This document shows, piece by piece, positions 19,532 through 24,907 of a DNA stretch of 24,907 nt. Under the pieces are notes generated by a model, which did no database searches, was not told the origin of the DNA, and worked only from the letters and a program-made list of their open reading frames with translations. Numbering within the stretch: the stretch's first letter is position 1; each line of letters opens with the position of its first letter. The stretch is from Elysia marginata (lineage: Eukaryota; Mollusca; Gastropoda; Plakobranchidae). The stretch covers positions 21,760 through 46,666 of the forward strand of contig BMAT01006172.1 in the NCBI GenBank assembly GCA_019649035.1. Reading direction: 5' to 3'. The translations under genes were made by a program, and so were the position numbers.

Positions 19532-20082
19532 GTAAGGATGAACACGGGATGAAACTGATGAAACATATTCTTACTTATAATATTTCTTCGGTTGTCTCTC
19601 TTTGAAATCAAACTGAGATTCATAATATGGCCATTTTCCCTCGTCTGGTTTTTTAAAGTTGAACTTTACTTCTTTAACTGCACGTCTAAAACCTTTTGAG
19701 TTTATAAAGAGCAATTTAAAATCAAATCTAAATTTATTATTTTTCAAAACCCAATGAAAGCTCATTTTTAAAAATTCTTTCACGTTTTGTTTTAAAACGT
19801 AATTCTACCATGTTAGATAGTAACTGTTCATATAAATTGAGATTATACATTTTTTTCTCTGGTAACAATACGGGGGCGGATTTGTCGACCATTCAATTGG
19901 TGCCCATGCTGCAAAACGAAATTTGAAAAAATATATAAGTAAAAAACTATACTGTCCTCAGGCATTTGAATTGACATCTTTCAGATGGCAAGCTTCGTTT
20001 GTTCATGATTTTACCAGCTTCATCGTTTTATCTACATTTGCCGCGCCATCTTCGTCTTGTATTGTTATTGCTGTGGATGGTG

Positions 20083-20160
<78 letters not shown>

Positions 20161-20260
20161 CTCCTACTACAATCACCATCATCATCATCATGATCATTGT
20201 TATTATTATTAATATTATTATTACTATTATTATTACTATTATTATTATAATTATTATAAG
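20083..20260. repeat. TTA microsatellite, pure then imperfect
   Basis: About 26 perfect TTA units (20083-20160) are followed by an ATC/TTA/TTAC imperfect tract to about 20260. The poly-Tyr and poly-Ile ORFs over it are artefacts of the repeat. Confidence 0.97.
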
Positions 20261-20361
20261 CTAAATATCCCGTTCCACAAACGTTAAAAAGCAATATTTT
20301 GTCAGTGTTTGTAAAATAACCTTTAAAAGTTTTTGTTTCCTTTTTATTCAACGCATGTCGC

Positions 20362-20410
20362 TTGTCTGTCTCTCTGTCTGTCTGTCTCTCTTCCTCTCTC
20401 TCTCTTTCTC
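20362..20410. repeat. TCTG/TC microsatellite
   Basis: Pyrimidine-rich TCTG and TC units within the gene 2 intron. Confidence 0.85.
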
Positions 20411-21324
20411 AGTCCTGTTCCTCTTCCTATCTCTATATATCCCATCTTCCATTTCCCCCTGTCAAATTCTCAATACAGATTAAACAGTGTGGATAAAAAA
20501 ACAATGCCCTCACTTCAAAATGTCTACTTCACATATTATCTAGATAAACATAATCTAAATAATCTAAAAGTTCAGATTTAAGGGTTTTTTTTACATCTCT
20601 AGACGTAGTTCGTATAACATACATTCTAGCTATCTTTTGCAAAAAAATGACCCTCTGGGTAAGGATCTCTAGACTAAAAACTAAATCTTATCTAGATTTC
20701 AATCCAGACAACTATTTGTTAGATGCATTTATAGAAGGTCTATCTTTAAATCTATGACATTTCATGCTCATTTTAGATTAATAGTTTCAATTAAAGGATC
20801 TAACGTAGATGAAAACCTTTCTAGAACCTGGACTACATTTTGCATTTGCTTGGATCTAGATCTATCTAGATTCAATTTGTGATCTCTTAAACTCATTTTC
20901 ATTGTGGTGTTTCCGAGATGAATGCTTATTCTTACCTTGATAAAATTTAAAATTTGAGATTGAAGACTTATCCATACCTTGGTAAAATATGAAGTTTTAC
21001 TTTGGGATTACTTTGGTTAAAAGATCATTGGCGCTTAGATTAGGAATTGTTTATTAAAAGTTTACATTTCAAGAACTGTCATTTAAATCGCATCGGGAGT
21101 ACTTTTCAGTTCCAATAACTTTTTGTTTGTTGCTATTACTTCTAAAACTTGTATGTTTTGAGAAAAAAAAACGATATACCTATTCCAATCTTCCAGACAT
21201 ATTACAACTTTGGGTCAAATGTGACATGTCTAAGTGGCCTAGAAATGCCCTGGTAGTTAATCCTCGTTTTGGCCGAGGTCAATAGTATAAATGGATTATT
21301 ATCATTATTATTATCATTAAAAGA

Positions 21325-21350
21325 AGTAGCAGTAGCAGCAGCAGTAGTAA

Positions 21351-21393
<43 letters not shown>

Positions 21394-21399
21394 TGTAGC
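21325..21399. repeat. TAG/CAG trinucleotide array 1
   Basis: AGC/AGT units turning into about 17 TAG-type units, preceded by an ATT/ATC tract from 21297. Confidence 0.92.
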
Positions 21400-21433
21400 C
21401 TAGATTTATACTGTTAATGAATTGTTATCCTTT

Positions 21434-21508
21434 TTATTATTATTATTATTACTACTACTACTTCTACGACTAGTAGTAGTAGTAGTAGTCGTAGTAGTAG
21501 TAGTAGTT

Positions 21509-21602
<94 letters not shown>
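21434..21602. repeat. ATT-ACT-AGT trinucleotide array 2 with an inverted arm
   Basis: ATT units pass into ACT units (21451-21462) and then, around a central ACTAGT (21468-21473), into AGT units to 21602. The ACT and AGT arms are complementary, so the start of the array can fold back. It ends 64 bases before the 21667 exon. Confidence 0.95.
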
Positions 21603-21666
21603 CATATCTTGAAATTTCTAAAATCTCACTATTAGTTTCACCATTTTGTTTGGTGATGTGTTTCAG

Positions 21667-21947
21667 TCACTCGTTATGACTGGCATGGCGACAGCAGCAA
21701 TGGAGGAGGTCCAACTGAAGTGTATCGATCGCTAACGTCAGACAAGACTCTTAGTAGAGCCCCCACACTAGATTCTCTGGCTTTATCAACGTTAGGCCGG
21801 GCAGATGATGGTGATGGGTATGGGCCAGGCATTGACTCGAATACAGACCTCACAGGTGACACAGATGATGGAAAGGATGATGAAAACATGGGCTTTTCTG
21901 TCGACAACATTTCTGAGGAAAAACGCAGGCTGCTGACAGAAATTCTT
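21667..21947 (+). CDS. Gene 2, exon encoding the acidic secreted region
   Basis: The acceptor GTGATGTGTTTCAG precedes 21667; entry is in phase 1 and the exit is phase 0 at TTCTT|GTATGT. It encodes 94 residues including the junction codon: TRYDWHGDSSNGGG, then a Ser/Thr/Leu-rich part (SLTSDKTLSRAPTLDSLALS), then an Asp/Gly-rich part (ADDGDGYGPGIDSN, GDTDDGKDDEN), and finally DNISEEKRRLLTEIL. NIS is an N-glycosylation sequon. KRR is a possible prohormone cleavage site. The Asp-rich part could bind calcium but does not form a canonical EF-hand. Codon use and GC are well above the flanks. The family is unknown. The minus-strand ORF 21674-21910 is its shadow. Confidence 0.7.
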
Positions 21948-22460
21948 GTATGTTCATACTTTTGTTTTGAAAGTACAGGTCACTGTAGCTTGAGTTTGTC
22001 CTTGGTTACTATTGATCGGTATATTTTTTTGTATACTCATTTTCTTTAGAAATATCACACCAAAAGAGCGAGAAGGAATTGATTACGACTTTAAGATGAG
22101 AGAGAATAGCTCTGCAAGTTGTTTTTTTTCTCACGACAGTTTTCTTCCCTCACCGACTTGTTTATTTAATTATTGAAATAAAACGTCTTCTCTTGTGCAT
22201 TCTTAAACACTTTTTTCAGTTGTATCATTTCGCTGCTTTGGGACAGTAATGCTCTAAAATTTTCAAAATATTCTTGCAGTCTTTAAATTTGAACGAGTAG
22301 ATTTTTTGGGTTTCTAAGTAAAGGTGTTAAATTATTGTTCTTTACTTTCTCATTCTAAGGTGTTTCTGTATCGTAAAATTGTTGCGGTATTTTATATTAA
22401 CTATTTAAAATAACTTACATACCTTACAACTTAAAAAACTATCATCGTTTGTTTCATCAG
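21948..22460 (+). other. Short intron of gene 2
   Basis: GTATGT at 21948 to GTTTGTTTCATCAG at 22460. AT-rich, with no other feature seen. A read-through ORF to 22049 has no support. Confidence 0.6.
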
Positions 22461-22595
22461 TCATCAGTGTATGAGGATGATGGACTAGGTATAGATGTTC
22501 TCGGTTCGCCAAAGAATTCTTATGAATCTAAACATGAGGATGACGACGACAAGACTTCCGATGAAAAGGCTGAAGAAATCATTGCAGACATTTTG
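22461..22595 (+). CDS. Gene 2, second acidic exon
   Basis: Entry is in phase 0 after TTTCATCAG and the exit is phase 0 at TTTTG|GTGAGT, a consensus donor. Its 45 residues are SSVYEDDGLGIDVLG, then SPKNSYESKHEDDDDKTSDE and KAEEIIADIL. The last part resembles the end of the preceding exon (SEEKRRLLTEIL), and DDGLGID echoes DDG...GPGID there, suggesting exon duplication. If the donor is used, the gene continues to an exon I could not identify in the window. If it is retained, the frame ends after VSQ at TAA (22605-22607), overlapping an AATAAA (22603-22608), giving a precursor of about 161 residues from the 19474 start. Confidence 0.65.
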
Positions 22596-22607
22596 GTGAG
22601 TCAATAA

Positions 22608-23810
22608 ATCTTCACAAGGTTTGTCTTATTTTACCTGTACTTTTAACTTCATTAAAATGAGTTAAAAACCCCAGTTAATCATTTCTGGTCATTATAAACC
22701 TTCTTTAACAAGAACTTCCACCAATAAACAACTATGATAGAAAGTAACCAGTATCATTACCTTTATGATATACCGCAGAGCAAAAAGTATAAAAAACAAT
22801 CATGCAAATTTAATCCGCAAAGTGATGTTTGTAAATATGCATGCATATAAAAAACCCAATGTTTAGAGTACTCAAAAAGACATGCACAAAATTGTTGTGT
22901 GTATGTGTAAAACAAGTAGAGAGCCCGCGGTCTCTCAGTTTTTAAATTTCCGAATTTTAAGGTCCGTTTGAGTGCTTTTCAAATCTTTCAAGATCTAAGT
23001 TGAAGCACTGACATTTTATCGTACCAGGCGCATCACGAAAAATTGTTTTTGTTGAATGCAAGTCAAATTTTGCCATGGGCTTGTTTCGAATCTAGGTTTA
23101 AAACTTAGCGCCAATTCAGATTTTAAATGTTCAAAGAGAGTTTTTATGAGGCTATTGTTTAAATGACTTTTTCCGCGCACAAAAAATAAGTTATATCATA
23201 AACGACTTGTACACTTGTGTATTCCAAAAAAAAAAATACAGCTATTTCCCATTATATAAACTTAACCGGAAGCCGTTCAGCTGACAAAATAATGGTTTCA
23301 TCTAGTAGGTTGGAAGACATTGCCCTTGTATTCATGAAGGACTACATTAAGAATGTAAGACTTTTAGGTCTACAATCAAATAGCATCCGTGTTTCACCAC
23401 CAGTATTTACTTCATACTCTATAACATTAGCTACACACGACATAAAAATGTAACCATTCGAATCATGCTTTTTGTAGACGGATATATGCTCAATAGACTG
23501 GCCAAGTGTACTAAGAGTGTATTAAATGTTTCCAAATTATAAATGCGTATGAAGTAAAATGTAATGACCTGGAATTAATATGGAAGGTAAAAGACAAGCG
23601 TTCAAATAAGGGCAACTAAGTAAAAGAGTAAGCGGACGAACAATTAAATTTTTAAGATCAAAATATGAGTGACAATTTATCGATGAAATTTTGCAACTAT
23701 AAATTCGATGTGAACTTTATCTGAAAATAACACACCAGATAAGAAACTACAACCTACTGTAATGTCCTAAAACTTTGGATTCAAAAGAACGTAATAATCC
23801 TCCACGTGAG
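22608..23810. other. AT-rich DNA downstream of the last supported exon
   Basis: May be intron or 3' flank of gene 2. A splice-bounded-looking stretch near 23305-23355 (ends AAGAAT|GTAAGA) is in the wrong phase to follow 22595. Nothing else is recognised. Confidence 0.35.
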
Positions 23811-23900
23811 GGGCCGTGGCGTAGTGGTAGACAATCAGATTTCGGATCAAGAGATCCTGGGTTCGAATTCTGGCTTGATAACTTGAAAACGTAGCTCTTG
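23811..23900 (+). repeat. tRNA-Arg-like SINE head
   Basis: The A box TGGCGTAGTGG (23817-23827) and B box GGTTCGAATTC (23860-23870) are correctly spaced. The loop TTTCGGA (23840-23846) gives anticodon TCG, as in tRNA-Arg. Acceptor-stem pairing is poor, so this is a SINE rather than a tRNA gene. The body probably continues to about 23950. The minus-strand ORF over it, which reads RIRTQDLLIRN, is the usual artefact of such SINEs. Confidence 0.7.
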
Positions 23901-23959
23901 AGAGATCCTTATAACACACATTTTCTTGTCTGCAGCGTTTAATAAATACCCATTTCAAG

Positions 23960-24907
23960 CAGAGAACGCTCTTGTCAGTATGTTCGACAGGTGCGCTTTG
24001 ACTGGTGCTCCTCTATGTATTCAGATGCCGATTTGGTTAAGTATGGCCCAAGGGAGAATCATGTAAAGTGTTTGGAACAATTATAAAGATTAGGCTCTAG
24101 TTTTAAAAAGTGACTTTTTTGCTTTTTTCACAAGAAGCCAGAAACCGAATAGGCCCATAAAAGCGTCATTCGTTTAAGAAAAATCTATGCATTAAAAAAA
24201 TTTTAACCACAAAAATCTCTGTCTTGCTTGGTCTTTTTCTTTCACTGTCTGTCTCTATCTCTCCCCCCCCCTCTCTCTCTCTCTCTCTCTGTCTCTCTTT
24301 CTCTTTCTTTTTCTCTGTCACAACAGATCAGTTCTTTTTATTTCATTTTTCTTCTTCCTTTGTGTCTTTCCGTTTTTCTAAATCTATCTATATTCTCCTT
24401 ATTTTTTAAAATGTTATTAAATGCATCTAACTTCTACTTACGTTTCTGTCTCAACCTGATCTTTAACCTCATCGTAGATGATATTTTGACAATAGTAAGC
24501 TTGGATAAAACCCATCCCTTTGAATCTGGTCATATTTTTAATTGGCGGAACTGGCTCAGTGATGTTCAGAGATAATTAAGAAGAGAGTGATTGCCTTACT
24601 TTAAAGTCTACAGTTTATAACCTCAAATTTTAATATGCAATAAATTGGTCATAAAATGGAAATATTTTAAACATTATAGTCGGTTCGCAACAGACGCAAA
24701 CGTTTTCATAATTTGTTTAGATGATGATCAAAGAAACTTTTATCTCTATAAAAAGCTTCTATTTTCACATGGTTTTTTTTACGAAAAGCAGTCTGAATGT
24801 TGTAATGTCTTGCTGAAAAATGTTTTGTCAACATAAATATATTCAAAACAATCCAAATGTAAAGGTCTCGCAAACTCAAAGGTTACACTTTTGTGTCATT
24901 TTAAAAT
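23960..24907. other. AT-rich DNA to the window end
   Basis: Contains the TC tract below and several ORFs of 60-115 codons driven by pyrimidine runs. No supported exon. Confidence 0.4.
24246..24318. repeat. TC-rich microsatellite with a C8 run
   Basis: TCTG, C-run and TC units. The Ser/Leu-rich ORFs at 24224-24575 begin in this repeat. Confidence 0.9.

Larger units (their letters stand above)
19532..21666 (+). other. Intron of gene 2 carrying large microsatellites
   Basis: Runs from GTAAGG to GTGATGTGTTTCAG. It holds the TTA array, a TCTG/TC tract, a region rich in CTAGAT words (20520-20880) and two TAG arrays. A 70-codon minus-strand ORF at 19571-19783 (Lys/Phe-rich, with KPDEGKWPYYESQFDF) is free of simple repeats but matches nothing I know. 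Confidence 0.5.

Noticed and set aside
19923-20351. Poly-Tyr, poly-Ile and Asn-rich ORFs on both strands
   Set aside because: They are direct translations of the TTA array and its decayed flank.
21414-21679. Poly-Leu and poly-Val ORFs
   Set aside because: They are translations of the TAG/ACT array.
21674-21910. Minus-strand ORF opposite the acidic exon
   Set aside because: It is a shadow of the plus-strand coding exon, which has proper splice sites and phase.
23293-23354. Possible extra gene 2 exon with RLEDIALVFMKDYIKN and a GTAAGA donor
   Set aside because: None of the nearby acceptors has the phase-0 entry needed after 22595. It also lacks the DDG..GID stretch of the other two exons.
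23811-23885. Functional tRNA-Arg gene
   Set aside because: Promoter boxes and anticodon loop are present, but the acceptor stem does not pair and the anticodon arm has mismatches.
23767-23958. Minus-strand ORF reading RIRTQDLLIRN
   Set aside because: This phrase is the familiar translation of a tRNA-derived SINE B-box region.
24470-24500. Possible micro-exon near CATCGTAG...ATAGTAAGC
   Set aside because: About 17 bases, with a stop in phase 0. The resemblance to the DIL exon end is too short to trust.
1-24907. CRISPR arrays, operons, riboswitches or prokaryotic mobile elements
   Set aside because: No regularly spaced direct repeats, no ribosome binding sites and no long ORFs. The window is eukaryotic.

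Overview
The window looks like a eukaryotic, AT-rich, intron-rich animal genome. There are no prokaryote-style gene runs. Coding potential is confined to short exons flanked by consensus splice sites, set among tRNA-derived SINEs, an RTE-like LINE fragment, an LTR-retrotransposon remnant and many microsatellites. The mix of long TTA/TAG and GA/CAGA arrays, SINEs, RTE remnants and repeated CTAGATCTAGA-type words suggests a mollusc, perhaps a heterobranch gastropod. That taxon call is inference only.

Layout. Positions 1-180 hold a minus-strand tRNA-Ser-like SINE. From about 2.4 to 9.6 kb lies a predicted plus-strand gene (gene 1). It has a TATA box (2419), a non-coding first exon ending in a strong donor (2527), and a coding exon (3298-3412) with a signal peptide and a KTKR processing site. 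Two downstream cassettes can each be joined in frame to that exon. Cassette A is exon 5224-5329 plus exon 8007-8094, ending in TAA. Cassette B is exon 9021-9196, ending in TAG. The cassettes resemble each other in sequence, give products of about 102 and 96 residues, and each is followed by AATAAA. From 9.6 to 16 kb the DNA is mostly non-genic: a diverged pair of SINE-like repeats (about 11970-12185 and 12885-13105), a broken RTE reverse-transcriptase fragment (13190-13626), GA/CA/CAGA microsatellites, and a minus-strand LTR element (14438-15703) with a 698-bp LTR, an Arg-type primer binding site, the start of a gag-like ORF and a duplicated R-U5-PBS block.

From about 17.1 to 22.6 kb lies a second predicted plus-strand secreted-protein gene (gene 2). 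It has two candidate signal-sequence exons (17106-17241 and 19474-19531), both ending in phase 1. These lead to an acidic exon (21667-21947) and a second acidic exon (22461-22595), both of which end in the same helix-like motif. Gene 2 may continue past 22595. A tRNA-Arg-like SINE lies at about 23811-23900; the rest is AT-rich sequence with a TC-rich microsatellite.

Neither gene could be assigned to a known family. Both look like small secreted precursors with a phase-1 signal-peptide exon. The sharing of one leader by two paralogous mature cassettes (gene 1), and of one mature region by two leaders (gene 2), is the most interesting signal in the window. All exon models come from reading splice signals and phases by eye; transcript data would settle them.
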